DNA from: Phytophthora hibernalis
Taxonomy: Eukaryota > Oomycota > Peronosporomycetes > Peronosporales > Peronosporaceae
Reading direction: 5' to 3'
Assembly (NCBI GenBank): GCA_012656075.1
Contig: JAAKBF010000269.1
Coordinates: 62,001-126,000 of the forward strand
DNA length: 64,000 bases
Part shown: positions 19,490 to 30,347 of the stretch, in pieces
Layout of the letters: each line of letters starts with the position of its first letter
Numbering within the stretch: the stretch's first letter is position 1
Notes under the pieces: model-generated
What the model saw: only the letters and a program-made list of their open reading frames with translations
What the model was told of the DNA's origin: nothing
Database searches by the model: none
Made by a program: the position numbers and the translations under genes

Positions 19490-21170
19490 TGCTGTGTAGG
19501 CTATTTGAGTATCCCCGTAAATTGCTAGTACATGTACATGTAGACTTCTAGATCGGCCATCGCCATTGCCCATTATTGCTAATGCTGTGCTTTGTTGTCC
19601 GTGCAATGCGTTCGTGTAGTAGAGCACCGATCGATCCTAGGCGGACACGTCATAACCACTTCAACCACGCCAGCCCAAAGGCCCGCGGTATGCCACACAC
19701 CGGACAGCGCCGGCATAAGCACATGGCCTAAACTGCAACGACGACAGCAGTACATGTACATGTACATGTACCGGTACAGGCTTGAACTGCAAGCCGCCAA
19801 ATCGAAGTTAAAGCTCCTTTTGGACGAGTTTGTCCTGCTCTTTCCTCGACTTCAAGTTGACTCGCACCAGCACGGAGGCCGTGCACCAGAATTCGTGTGC
19901 GAAAGTGGCGTCTGCAGTTGTCGATCGAGGCTCGTTTATCTGGATCACAGTCCACAGCACTACTGTGCAACGTCAACAGAATGGGAAGAGAGCGCACGAA
20001 CCGTAAGCATGCATGATGTCAGGAAGGCTCCATCGATGTTTGGATGTGCGACCCGAATCATGTTAAACCAAAAAGCAGTGCGAGTGTCGCGGATCGAGGC
20101 CACTGCAACGTGCAACGCGCGATAACTTCAACAGGAAGCTAAAGCAGCACTGGTTGACCATTGGTTGTTGACCAAAGCAAGACAGCTGACACCAGCGATG
20201 AACACCTCTCGGCTACCGGTACACGCCAACTCTGATGACAAGTTGTCATTGACAATAGCAGTCGTCCTAAGATTTCCCGCCGCCTGTGACGCGCCAGCAT
20301 GGCCGAGATTGTTTGCTGCTTAAGATCCACTTTACCAGTTCATTTTGTGTTTTAAAAAGAGCGATGTTATCGGATCGTGTTGCTGTTACAGAAAGTGATA
20401 CTGAATGATTGCATCATTTCGAGGACGGGTGTTAAATCCTGAAAGTGAAGTGCCAACTGGATCAAAAGCTCTAGTTACCGGTAAGCCAAAACGGAGGCGA
20501 TTAATATGTGTCTGGGCTCGTTAGAAAGCTCTAAACTGCCAGTGCATGGCCAAGGAAGTGAAAGAATGTGCATTGGGCTAGGTCTCGCGAAAATTCAAAC
20601 GATCGTTTGACCGGGTTTGGCGCCCTCCCATTAACCTAACCCATCAAATCAACTACTACATGTATAAAAATCTTTATATTATTAATAATACCGAATTTAC
20701 ACCAGAACCTACCCCAAAAATATTCGGTGTAACAGCAGCACAGCAGCTCCGCTGCTGTTACTGACTGTGAGTGATTCACTGCATTGCAGACCCAGGGCAT
20801 CACACGAATAGCCGAGGCGTACATATGACATGTACATGTTGTGTAATATTAGCAAACACAGTTACTAATTAGTACAGGGTTGGCAGTATCTAACAGGTAT
20901 TATAATAATACCAGAACTCGACTAGCATGTCAGCGTTAGGGAGTACACAGTGTACTGTACACTACACAAAACTTATTCATTATCCGCCACCATGGGCGCC
21001 ACCACCCGCCCAATATACACTAGGCTTTTGTAAGTGCTAACACCAACCTGTGATCTTCAGGTAGAGCTCCTAACTACTGGGGTTCCAACGGAGGTGAGCG
21101 TGACATGCATTATAATATGTATAATATAATAGTACCATACCAGCACATGTATTTTAACATAAAAAGTACA
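19490..21170. other. Intergenic stretch right of the zinc-finger gene
   Basis: No supported gene. (GTACAT)n tracts at 19528 and 19749. AT content rises after 20600. Small frames here have no visible motif. Confidence 0.6.
20973..21040 (+). repeat. Dispersed repeat pair with 21943-22005
   Basis: CATTATCCGCCACCA...ATACACT(A/T)GGCTTTTGTAAGTGCT is shared with 21943-22005, in direct orientation about 970 bp apart. No coding sense is apparent. Confidence 0.6.
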
Positions 21171-21181
21171 TGTATGTAGTA

Positions 21182-21347
21182 CAGTAATTTGCCTCAATAG
21201 CGAGGTCCTGATAGGCTTAAACTTTCCAAGTGAAATTATTGTTAAAAGGCTTTGCAGAGCTTAAATTATTAAATTGGTACAAATCGATGTATATAGATTA
21301 TAGCAGGTTATAAACTTTAATGACCTCGCTATTGAGGCGAATTACTG
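21182..21347. mobile_element. Short MITE, mariner-like, with 26-bp inverted repeats
   Basis: The left end starts CAGTAATTTGCCTCAATAGC and the right end is its inverse with one mismatch. The 26-bp arms are bounded by TA at 21180-21181 and 21348-21349. Total 166 bp, AT-rich, no ORF. Confidence 0.85.
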
Positions 21348-22324
21348 TACGTGAATATGAACCCTGACAAGTTGCAGTTCAAGCTGCCTCAAGTCGGCCT
21401 GGTCACATGCAGAGACAGACAAACGATCGCATCTTTCCTCGGATGGGCCGCACGGTGAGTAACCTTGAATTGCATCCGTACGGGTGCGGCAAGGACTTGC
21501 CTTCGGACCCCGGAACAAATTTTCAGCCGATTTTGGAGTGTGGAGCTTTCAACTCAGAGCCCGCAATCGCAATCGCAGTCGAGTACATGTACGATCAAGA
21601 AGAAGCTGCAACATCGATCGGGTAGTTCGGCCTGAAGCAAGATTCACGAAGCTTTCAACACAGCCTCGTACGAACGACGCCCGCAGGGGCGTGGTAAGTT
21701 ATGGTGGCATTCAGCTCTGAGATGCTGTTCTCGATGCAAAGTGGTCCGACCTTGATGTCGAGGTGGCCAAGAATTGTACCGCGTGGACCCTCATAAGTCG
21801 CCACCGCTGGATCGTCACGATTTGTGCTTCCGGCCATGCATACTCATGTCCATCGCCGTCCTGACTACACGTTATCTGATAGAGGAGAGGGGTCCTTCCA
21901 CAACGGTGCCACCGAAAAACTGAGGAGAAATGCTACGGGGGTAAGCTGGCATTCATTATCCGCCACCACCCCCGCCATATACACTTGGCTTTTGTAAGTG
22001 CTTACAACACACTATGAAGTACCAACCAAGGAATTGGACACAGGGCTCAGTGGCCCTGCAGATGCAATAGACCTAGTCATTTGCGGGCTCAGGCGAGCTC
22101 ACCAGGGATTTTGCTGATGTTTGCAGTATTAGCTCACTCAGATTTTTGCTGATACTTGCAGAGACCCTGGTGAGTCACCAGGTGACCTCACGGTGTACAC
22201 AGTTGACTTGACATTTGTAAGAAATCCCTGTCCTCCTCTAATACTTACTGTAGTAATTTCAAAATGATCCACGGGACTTACTAATTAGGACAGGTTTTAC
22301 AGTAACAGTTATTATTTTATTTTT

Positions 22325-22350
22325 GCACTAACTATTAAAATAGTTAGTGC
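22325..22350. other. Perfect 12-bp inverted repeat (hairpin)
   Basis: GCACTAACTATT and AATAGTTAGTGC face each other across two bases in an AT-rich intergenic stretch. It could form a cruciform or be the relic of a small inverted-repeat element. Confidence 0.7.
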
Positions 22351-22545
22351 ATAGTATTGTAAGCTGACATGTTAGTTGCCTTAATTAAGTGTCATGGAAT
22401 ACCTGTTGCGAACCCAAGACAACAGAAATTCAATACTGATTAGCAGCATCAGATTATTCAGAGCTACGACTATGACTGTCTGTTAAGAATTATGATACAG
22501 AAACGCGCTTGATAGAGAATTTAAATGGGTATGTATTGTTATAAG

Positions 22546-23810
22546 CAGGGATTGATAGTCATTTGATTTTGGATGACTGAATATTCATATTGCTTTCAGA
22601 ATCGAATATGAATACGAATATTCATATTCATTCATTTCAGCTCGCTTGAATGAATATTCATATTTACCCGTATTCAATCGTACTTAGTGCATTTCAGGGA
22701 TATGTTAAGATGGCTACATCGAAGAACTGTGAAGTATTCGGACGCAGCAAGCGGTGCGCAATGAAGTGCAGCAAAGATAAGCGCAGTAAAGGGATACTCC
22801 GGTTTCCTGAGAAGGCAGAGTACAGGACAAGTGAAAAGTTCAGACGACTAACGATACAACAAGCCAAGAGGACAAGAATACCTGGACGAAGTTAGCATCT
22901 GCTGCTCGTCGAAGAAACCTAGATAGCGAGAGTCATTTATGAAGTGCACGTACATACAGAACAGGCCGAGCAGCATCGAGAGTCCAGCGACCAGCTCGTG
23001 GCTCGTAACCCGCCCACCACATCCTCAGGGCTAGTCTCTCAGAGCACTTCCTTGCAGTCCACCTCAAGCCTCGGCTCATATTCCACAATGAGATGCTCGA
23101 TTGCCCCTACGATACCGCACATCAGGAAAGAGTACGTTATTTGTCTGTAAGAACCCGCAATTTATTTCTTTCATACTTCGGCGGTGATCGGAAATACAAG
23201 TATTCTGGTGTTATTAAAGTCATAGGCTTAGTCTGCTCTAGCCTAAATCCGGTATGGCGTTCTTGTCAACCAAAAGGTTTCGTGGTCGCTGTTTCATCTT
23301 GTCTTTGATTTTGAGTTCGTTTACCGTTTGGAGCAGTTTTCGCTGCAAAAGTTGTTCAAACCAAGCAAGAAATGAAAGCGCACCCTTGCATTACTGAGGT
23401 AAGATACAAAGCCTTACTTAGCAGATAGTCGCACGTCATTCCGAACAATACATTTTGTTTGACGCACTCCTCCATGACATCGAGCTCTGGGACTTGAGCA
23501 CATTACATCGCTGCGGCTTCTTCTAAAATAAGTGGAAGCAGCAGCGGAAACGAGAACATTTGGAAAGGTGTTAAACCCGAAAGGAAACGTTGTTATAGGC
23601 TTGATACCTCAAGCGTTCAGTTTGTGTGTCAAACACCAATAAATATTCATTTGTAACGTTATTCATATATAAATTAATATGACCGACCTCATTCGAGTTA
23701 TTATATTAATATGGTCGAACCAGATCAAATATGAATATTCATATTCATTCGAATATTCGAAAAATATTCAAACATATTAATATGCCATTTGACTACTGTA
23801 TCAATCCCTG
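22546..23810. mobile_element. hAT-type DNA transposon, non-autonomous, with perfect 8-bp target duplication
   Basis: The termini CAGGGATTGATA (left) and TATCAATCCCTG (right) are perfect 12-bp inverted repeats. The flanks carry identical 8-bp copies of GTTATAAG (22538-22545 and 23811-23818). An 8-bp duplication and CAGGG-like ends are hAT hallmarks. Subterminal regions are full of GAATATTCAT palindromic words on both sides. At 1265 bp it is too short for a hAT transposase. Confidence 0.85.
22710..22895 (+). CDS. Small basic ORF inside the hAT element
   Basis: From ATG at 22710, 61 codons, Lys/Arg-rich, with Cys residues (KNCEVFGRSKRCAMKCSKDK) then LRFPEKAEYRTSEKFRRL. It could be the remnant of a zinc-binding N-terminal DNA-binding domain, but the spacing matches neither BED nor THAP convincingly. 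It lies just inside the left subterminal repeats. It may be fortuitous. Confidence 0.25.
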   Translation: MATSKNCEVFGRSKRCAMKCSKDKRSKGILRFPEKAEYRTSEKFRRLTIQQAKRTRIPGRS

Positions 23811-23838
23811 GTTATAAGTCATGGTATCCATGATACTG

Positions 23839-24169
23839 TGTAGCGGCTACCAGAAGAGTGACCGGGTCACTCTTCGAAGATGGATACACATCGACTCCAC
23901 GTCACTTATGGTGTGGAGCACACCAGGGCCACGACACCGACGTGCCACAGCCAACAGTTCATATTACATATAGGACAAACTATAGGTTACTTAGAAATTG
24001 TATTACAGGCCAATTTCAGGTACACCTATAAATACACTCAGTCTTTAAACTACGCTATTCTAGCCACTCAGCTCCCGTAGCAGAGCTCGTGAACTGCCGT
24101 TCACTAAGAGTTGTTATACTCTTGAAGCTACGCTTCCTCAAGCAAGGTGCTTGTGTGACCCCCGTCACA
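23839..24169 (+). repeat. 5' LTR of B1
   Basis: 331 bp, TGTAGCGGC...CCCGTCACA. It matches the inverted LTRs at 25813-26148 and 33112-33417, and the fragment at 11479-11767. Confidence 0.85.
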
Positions 24170-24171
24170 CT

Positions 24172-24193
24172 TGGTAGCACTTGTAGTCAATCC
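24172..24193 (+). other. Primer binding site of B1
   Basis: TGGTAGCACTTGTAGTCAAT follows the LTR after two bases and starts with the TGG that pairs with a tRNA CCA end. The same site, inverted, is at 33088-33109 in B2. Confidence 0.7.
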
Positions 24194-24455
24194 TACGCCT
24201 ACGCGGGTAGATTGAACTACCTGATCCTCTGTGGTCTCAAGAAGTGAGCCAACATGGATCGCAGTGAGTTTCCTCACTTGATCGATCGCAGTTCGAGTCG
24301 GTCCGGAAGATGGCAGGCATCTTCGGAAGAGATGCCTTACAGAGCTTGGTTATGTCAACACATGCCGAGCAGGTCGAACGCGTGAGTGCGTTCAACGCTT
24401 ATGAACAAGGGCTCATCGCCCATGTGCAGGGCAACCTGCAGGCCCAGCAAGGTCG

Positions 24456-24842
24456 ATGCAGCCCAAGCCGTTGTGGCTGAAGGTTCAGTCATATGACGGG
24501 AAGGAAGGTGAAAACCTTCACTTCTGGACGCGAGAAGTCGAGCTGGCCATGGACGCAGCCCTTCTATCGTCCGAGCAACTTCGAGTCGCTTTCGCGCTCT
24601 CCAATCTCGGTGGCCGAGCCAAAACTTGGGCGTATACGCGCGAAGCGACAACCCCTGGATGTTTCACATCATGGGCCCAGTTGTGTGAACAGCTTAGAGC
24701 CGCATTTCTACCGGCGAACTATGAGTACGGTTGCGGCAAGATCGGGCAGATGAAACGTGCCTGTTTTTCTCGCCCTTCTGGTCCCAAGGGTCGCTGGCAG
24801 AGGCCGCGATACCAAGGCCAGGGGAATGCAGGCAACCAGTAG
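24456..24842 (+). CDS. Gag of B1, short and zinc-knuckle-bearing
   Basis: The product starts MQPKPLWLKVQSYDGKEGEN and holds a Gag core (FWTREVELAMDAALL, RVAFALSNLGGRAKTWAYT). It jumps early to CGKIGQMKRAC, a CX4HX4C-like knuckle in which the His is replaced by Gln here but kept in the B2 copy. The core is shorter than in related elements, so family B gag here is internally deleted. A PKGRWQRPRYQGQG tail is RNA-binding-like. The frame opens after a long leader. Confidence 0.7.
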   Translation: MQPKPLWLKVQSYDGKEGENLHFWTREVELAMDAALLSSEQLRVAFALSNLGGRAKTWAYTREATTPGCFTSWAQLCEQLRAAFLPANYEYGCGKIGQMKRACFSRPSGPKGRWQRPRYQGQGNAGNQ

Positions 24843-24959
24843 GGGCGGGGCGCCCTGCTGGTGAAGACTAAGCTTTCATGAGAGGTGTGCGGGTGGCGCG
24901 CACCATGGAGGTTTAGCCCCTGAGAGTCTATGCACTCTCGAAGCGAAGAAGGGCAGCGG

Positions 24960-25349
24960 ATGGCTGCTTGTAGTACACGCAAGTGTACGGGATACAATCA
25001 TCCCTTAAGAATTCGGATTGATTCTGAGGCGTCCAAGAACTTTGCACGTCGCCAGTCAGTCGCCCGGAATGGGGACAAATACGCCGATGCTCTGCGAGAG
25101 AGCAAAGGCAACGGGCAAGTCTCAGTCAGACTTGCCAACGGATATGTGGTAGAAGTACCTAAGGTCCTTATGGATCTTGGAGTCAAGTTCGAAGACTTCG
25201 ACTCGACTGAACGATTCCTCGTTCTTGACATGGACAAGTATGACTTGATCCTGTGCATGCCATGGCTCGAAAAGCATGAGTCCTGGATTGACTGGCGCGA
25301 CAAAGCCATTGAGCTAGCCGGCCTGCGGCTTCTGTCAGAGCCTTGGTGA
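24960..25349 (+). CDS. Aspartic protease of B1 with mutated active site
   Basis: The protease-like frame has NHPLRIRIDSEASKNFARR, where the active-site triad reads D-S-E instead of the D-S-G present in B2 (LIDSGASKNF). FLVLDMDKYDLILCMPWLEKH, the usual second half of this protease type, follows. The Gly-to-Glu change should inactivate it. The next 150 codons are the VGNxVPH linker described under B2. Confidence 0.75.
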   Translation: MAACSTRKCTGYNHPLRIRIDSEASKNFARRQSVARNGDKYADALRESKGNGQVSVRLANGYVVEVPKVLMDLGVKFEDFDSTERFLVLDMDKYDLILCMPWLEKHESWIDWRDKAIELAGLRLLSEPW

Positions 25350-25812
25350 GTAATGTTCCCAACCCGAGGCTCTAATGGACGCCGATGGAATACTGCGGAG
25401 GCCTCTGCTGCTAACGAACTTACAGCAAGCCCAGGGGTCTTGGGTAAATCCAGACCCGCGAGGGACGATGCAACGCCAGCATCTTCCAGCGCACCAAGTT
25501 GCTGCGCCGTATGGGCATCAACGAAGTCCGCGAAGGACGAAGCCCGTCTACGAGAGGGCACAAGCCCACGTGAGACCGGAGAGGTCGAGACCGTGGCCAG
25601 CGCGGAGGTCGCCAGCGGCGCCTCTAGTGTGGGTAACGCAGTTCCACACGGGTCAATACATACCCTAGGCGCTGTGCCGAGGCAAGATAAGGCAGTGGGT
25701 AACGCGGAACCACGCCAGAAGACGACGGCGACTAACAGAGTACCACGCCAAGTGTCTCGACAAGATGTCAAGACCGAAGCTTCGGGGCGAAGCTTGAGAC
25801 GTTGGCGCAGTA

Positions 25813-26148
25813 TGTGACGGCGGTCACGCAAGCACCTTGCTTGAGGAAGCGTAGCTTCAAGAGTATAACAACTCTTAGTGAACGGCAGTTCACGAGCTCC
25901 TGGTCTGCAGGAGCTGAGTGGCTAGAATAGCGTAGTTTAAAGACTGAGTATATTTGTAGGTGTACCTTAAATTGGCCTGTAATACAATTTCTAAGTAACC
26001 TATAGTTTGTCCTATATGTAATATGAACTATTGGCCGTGGTACGTCGGTGACGTGGCCCTGGTGTGCCCCACACCATAAGTGACGCGGAGTCGATGTGTA
26101 TCCATCTTAGAAGAGTGACCCTGTCACTCTTCTGGTAGCCCCGCTACA
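25813..26148 (-). repeat. 3' LTR of B2
   Basis: 336 bp. In minus sense it reads TGTAGCGGGGCTACC...CGCCGTCACA and is immediately preceded in sense by the polypurine tract. Confidence 0.88.
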
Positions 26149-26160
26149 TCCTCCCCCACT
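26149..26160 (-). other. Polypurine tract of B2
   Basis: Minus-strand AGTGGGGGAGGA abuts the 3' LTR start. Element D has the identical tract at 59380-59391. This fixes the 3' end of the element and shows that the convergent ORF lies inside it. Confidence 0.85.
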
Positions 26161-26320
26161 TAAGCTTAGACTGTACCAGCCAATCGGGAGCGAGACGAGG
26201 TTTCTCAACATTTCCCGCGGTCGAATTAAATCGACGGTTGAGCGCCACGGTTGGCTGCTCTTTCGGGGTGCTTGGCATTTCCCAAGTACTCCCTGGCCTA
26301 CACATCGGCCCGTGCAACAT

Positions 26321-28356
26321 GCCCTCTAAGAAAACACGCCACGGTGCGAAAGCACCTTCTAAGACTAAGACCTCGCGGTCGAAGTCTAACCCGGCCAAGC
26401 CTCATAGCAAGGCCTCTTCCTCGATGAGGCCGTCAAGGCGGCCACTCGGGCTGTGGGATCGCCACGGCAAAGTCGATCGCGATCAACGTCGCCTGATAAC
26501 AAACCGAATTCTCGGTTCGTCTATAAGGACCACTGTCCTGTCGGCTCCATCGACGCGGAGCCTAACGCTCTGGTTAGTTACTCTGACGATGAGGCTGACG
26601 TTGATGACACTCCGTCATCACCCAAAGGTAGTGAGCGCGGGGAGGACGACGAGTTCAAACCTGCTGCTGCTGCTGGTGCGGAAGCACAGGCGAAAGCCGC
26701 CGCGGACGAAGGTATTGATGGCGACGTCAAGGAGGCTTCGCCTCCCAGAACCTGACTCTGTCAGAGGGTCATGAGCGCGCGCGTGTCATTCTGGACGAGC
26801 GCGCCACGACCAAGAAGCGTGCTGCTTCTCAGTCACCTCTCCAAGAGGTGACCAAAGCGGAGAAAGAACGGCCATTGTTCGAGTCTTCGTCCAATGCCGA
26901 AGACGAGGACGGGCAGGTTCACGTGCCCGATGTTGTTGTCAATGCTCTCAATGAACAACAGGAGCGCCTTGCGGCTGCTCGCCTGCGAGGCACTTTGCGC
27001 GCCGAGTCTCCGTATTTGAAGGCCTACTTCCCGCCCGATGAGAACACAGGATCTCCGTTGTTCTTGGAGCAGCTCGCGGAACCGCGCGGCCTTATCGGAT
27101 GACGAACCTCCAAGGGCGCTTTCGAGCGGGCCTTGGTGGAGGTCCACCCGTTGTTTCACGACAACTTAGAGGCTGCCAGATGCGTGTTGTTGGCACCGCA
27201 CCGAGCCCCGCACAAGGAGCTCACTAGACTTCGGAAGAAGGCTGAGAACAAAGGTGGGCTTGTGCCCGTTTGGGGTTATCCCTGGGTCCAACCCGTGAAC
27301 ACTTCGACGAGTGCTGAGGCGGAGGATCTATTCTGGAAGTGGCTCTTCCTTCGGGGTTTCGCCCTCAGGAGATTGACCGCCTCCGGGGCGAACAGAGTAT
27401 GTCCGCCATTCTCGATCAGCGTGACTTTCGCATCGAGTTCGCTCATCTGATCAGTAAGCGTCAGCTTACAAGTCAAATGGAGGAGCTCCGGCGTAAAGCC
27501 ATGATCAGCGCTCACGACGAGCGCGGGTATAGCGTTGCGGCTGCTGTCGCTATACCACCGCATTCGGCCAAGAAGGCCAGGACTACTTACGAAGCTGCCG
27601 GCGGGTCTGTTTCCATATCCCGACAGCCTTCGGGCAGTCAACCTGGAGCCGTTCAATCGGTTCCCATGAGTTATGTGATGAGGGGTAACCCCGCCACTTT
27701 ACCAAAAGTTGGCGCTTCCCTTGGCGGCGCCTCTCGCGGAGAACTCGCTCAACGTGGTAGTGGGTCTCCCCATTACGATCAAGGAGAGCCGGCGGGGGCT
27801 CCCACGCATTTGAGTACGATGCTCCGGCGCGGCAGGAGGCACCACGGCCCGTGACTGGGACCAGGGACTCGTTCGTGCTTGTCCAGCAGGATGAGATCCG
27901 GCAACTTCATGACTGGGTGTAAGCCATTGAGATTGCTTTGGGTCTTGGTCCTGGGGACAGGCTGCTGCGCAGTCCGGGAAGCGCGGGGCTCTTGAGGCCC
28001 TGCAAGTTTTCTTGGCGGACCTGCTTCACGAAGTTGGCGAGATTCACGAGCGAGTGGATCGCCGGATGACCGAGCTTGATCGTGACAATCTCCGCGGGGA
28101 GATTGCCGAGCTCCGACGCGAGTTGAACTCGCGTCTCCCTCGGGAGACTCATTCTCGGGCTCCGGCTCAGCCCCAGCCTCAACCGCAAGCTTATGCGAAC
28201 GCGCAGCCTTGCCAATACGGCCCGTACGCGTACGGCCCTTCATTTGGTGGGAGTCCGTCGTACCCGCAGCCGCTGTACAACCAGGCCTCTTTTCAGCGGC
28301 CGTATTCTTCGTCGGTGGCCCACCAACTGAGACCTCATCTCGGTTCGTGTAGGTGA
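26321..28356 (+). pseudogene. Convergent antisense ORF of B2 (acidic, coiled coil, Gln/Tyr-rich tail)
   Basis: It starts MPSKKTRHGAKAPSKTKTSR (very basic), then passes through an acidic part (NALVSYSDDEADVDDT, FESSSNAEDEDGQVHVP) and a more ordered region with EQQERLAAARLRGTLRAESP, SPLFLEQLAEPRG, HPLFHDNLEAARCVLLAP and LVPVWGYPWVQP. QMEELRRKAMISAHDERG and, from 28012, a coiled coil DRDNLRGEIAELRRELNSRL follow, with a Pro/Gln/Tyr tail. It has at least four frame changes and one TGA. Its end overlaps the C-terminal end of the integrase frame (28240-28356) on the opposite strand. I know no named family for it. Confidence 0.55.
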
Positions 28357-28683
28357 CGTCGCCCTTGCGGGGACCGCCTCCTCTTCCGTATGAGGGTCGT
28401 CGCCTTGAGGATCGTGATACCTCTTCAGACGACCCACATATAAAGTCGGGTGGGTCGTCATCGACTTAGGCAAGTTGATCGTGTAGGCCGCACCATGCCT
28501 GGTCAGGACCGTGAAAGGTCCAATGAAGCGGTGCTTCAGCTTGTTGCTACCAACGGAGCTTACCAGATTTAGTGGTAAGTTCCTAGTGTCAAGTAGGATT
28601 AAGTCACCCACATTAAACACGTTAATGTTTCCTCTTCCATGTTTGTCAGAGTACTCCTTTTGTTTATCTTGGGCGGTAGCCAT
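28240..28683 (-). CDS. Integrase C-terminal domain of B2
   Basis: NVGDLILLDTRNLPLNL, then GSNKLKHRFIGPFTVL and AAYTINLPKSMTTHPTLYVGRLK, is the GPY/F beta-barrel module that follows Gypsy integrase cores. No chromodomain can be recognised after it; an Arg-rich tail ends at 28240. The last 117 bp overlap the convergent ORF. Confidence 0.8.
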   Translation of the reverse strand: MATAQDKQKEYSDKHGRGNINVFNVGDLILLDTRNLPLNLVSSVGSNKLKHRFIGPFTVLTRHGAAYTINLPKSMTTHPTLYVGRLKRYHDPQGDDPHTEEEAVPARATSPTRTEMRSQLVGHRRRIRPLKRGLVVQRLRVRRTPTK

Positions 28684-28760
28684 AGCATCCCTAACCCGGC
28701 TTATGATATTAAGCCTGTCATCGACAAAGGTCTTTCATTGATTTCGCAATGCGACCGGTG

Positions 28761-30347
28761 TCACGTCAGACACTTGGGAGGAAAGAGCTTTCCGAGCCTC
28801 TCCCCACTTACGATGGAAGCCGCAGAGCTTCCCCGCAGTGTCACTGCCACTTGGGGCTGCCGTAGCCCGTTCAGGTAGAACGGGGAAAACCCGGTCGACG
28901 CGTGAACCGCGTTGTTGAGTGCAAACTCGACCATAGGCAGGCGGTCCGACCAAGTACCCGGAGAGTCTGCACAGACACTCCGAAGCGTGTCTTCGAGGAC
29001 GCGGTTAACCCACTCTGTCTGGCCATCCGTTTGTGGATGGTCCGCGGTGGACATCAGAAGTCTGGTTCCGAGTAATTGGAACAGGGTCTTCCAGAACCTG
29101 GCCGTAAAGCGCGGGTCTCGATCAGAGACAATGGTCTCTGGGAGACCGTGATAGCGGAACACGCCATCGAGGAACAGCTTTGCGGTCTGTTCCCCTGTCA
29201 CCGTATCGGGGACTGGAGCGAGATGCACCATCTTGCTCAGACGGCAGACAAACACCAGGATTCCGGTGTTGCCTCTGGCGTCAGCCGGTAGTCAGAAGAC
29301 GAAGTCAAGGCTCATTGACTTCCAGCAGTCCGCCGGGACAGGCAGACTCTGAAGAGGAGCCGAAGCGTGGCCCGAGGGCTTCACACGCTGACATGTTTCA
29401 CATGTCTTGACGTACGTGGCGACCCACTTGTACATGTGGGCCCACCAGAAGTGCATAGACACGGAGAGGAACGTCTTCTCCCGGCCAAGGTGGCCACCTG
29501 AAGGCGTGTCGTGCGCCTCCAGAAGTATGTCATACTTCAGATCTTCGTCGTTCGCAACGACTACCCGAGGAGGGTCGGCTGGATCTACGCGGAAGTAGAG
29601 TAGCTCGTCTGACCACTCATAGCGGTGCAGGCGCGAACGCTGCCGCGGCGAGAGCCATGTCGGTTTGGCGTCCTTACCGGCAGAGAGGTAGCGAACGATA
29701 GGCGCCAGCGTCTCATCGTCCCGATACGCCATGCGTATCCGATCATACAGATCACTCGTGGCTCTCGTAATGTGAGCCAGTTCGTAGTCTGGACGGCGTG
29801 ACAGCGCGTCGGCAAGCACGTTCAGCTTGCCTGGCTTGTATTCAACACGGAAGTTGTATTCCGCGAAGAATGACAACCAGCGCGCCATCCGCTGTGACAG
29901 GTGTGGCGAATTAGTCGCCGTCCGTAAGGACGCGTGGTCGGTGTAGATCACAAAGGGTGTTGAGCCCAGAAGATGCGCCCGGAACTTCACCAGGGCGTAT
30001 TTCATTGCGAGGAGCTCCTTGTCGTGCACAGGGTAGTTCCTTTCGGCGGCCTTAAGCTGCCTGGATTGGAACGAGATAACTCCCTCGTGTCCTCCCTCAT
30101 CGTTTTGCAACAGCGCGCAGCCGATTTCATAGTCGGAGGCGCCGCAGACGACACTGAACGGCTTCGTCTCGTCCGGCAGAGCCAGGACCGGCGCGCATTG
30201 AAGGCTCGCCTTGATGCTGTCAAACGCACCCTGGTGGTGGCTTTCCAAGCGCCACTCAATGTCCTTTTCAGCAAATCGGACAAGGGCTTTGCCAACCCGG
30301 CGTATCCCGCACTGTACTTGTGCAAGTAGTTGGCCAAACCCAGCCAC
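28761..30347 (-). pseudogene. RNase H and integrase of B2
   Basis: The 30347-29292 frame has the Ty3 RNase H: PFSVVCGASDYEIGCAL (first Asp position occupied by G-A in CGASDY), ERNYPVHDKELLAMKYAL (Glu), FVIYTDHASL (Asp), then KPGKLNVLADALSRRPDY. The integrase zinc region SGGHLGREKTFLSV...TCETCQR and core SMSLDFVF follow. A TGA interrupts at 29292, after which FVCRLSKMVHLAPV, VSDRDPRFTARFW (second D) and TDGQTEWVNRVL (catalytic E) continue. One point change separates it from an open frame. Confidence 0.88.

Larger units (their letters stand above)
23839..25812 (+). mobile_element. Family B LTR element B1, truncated after protease
   Basis: 5' LTR (23839-24169), PBS, leader, gag and protease of family B in plus orientation. 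The body is nearly identical to the inverted 5' part of B2 (31490-33417) until about 25798, then 14 unrelated bases lead straight into the 3' LTR of B2 at 25813. No RT, integrase or LTR of its own follows. Confidence 0.85.

Noticed and set aside
24998..25831. 277-codon minus-strand frame across B1
   Set aside because: It mirrors the plus-strand protease and linker, which carry the recognisable motifs.
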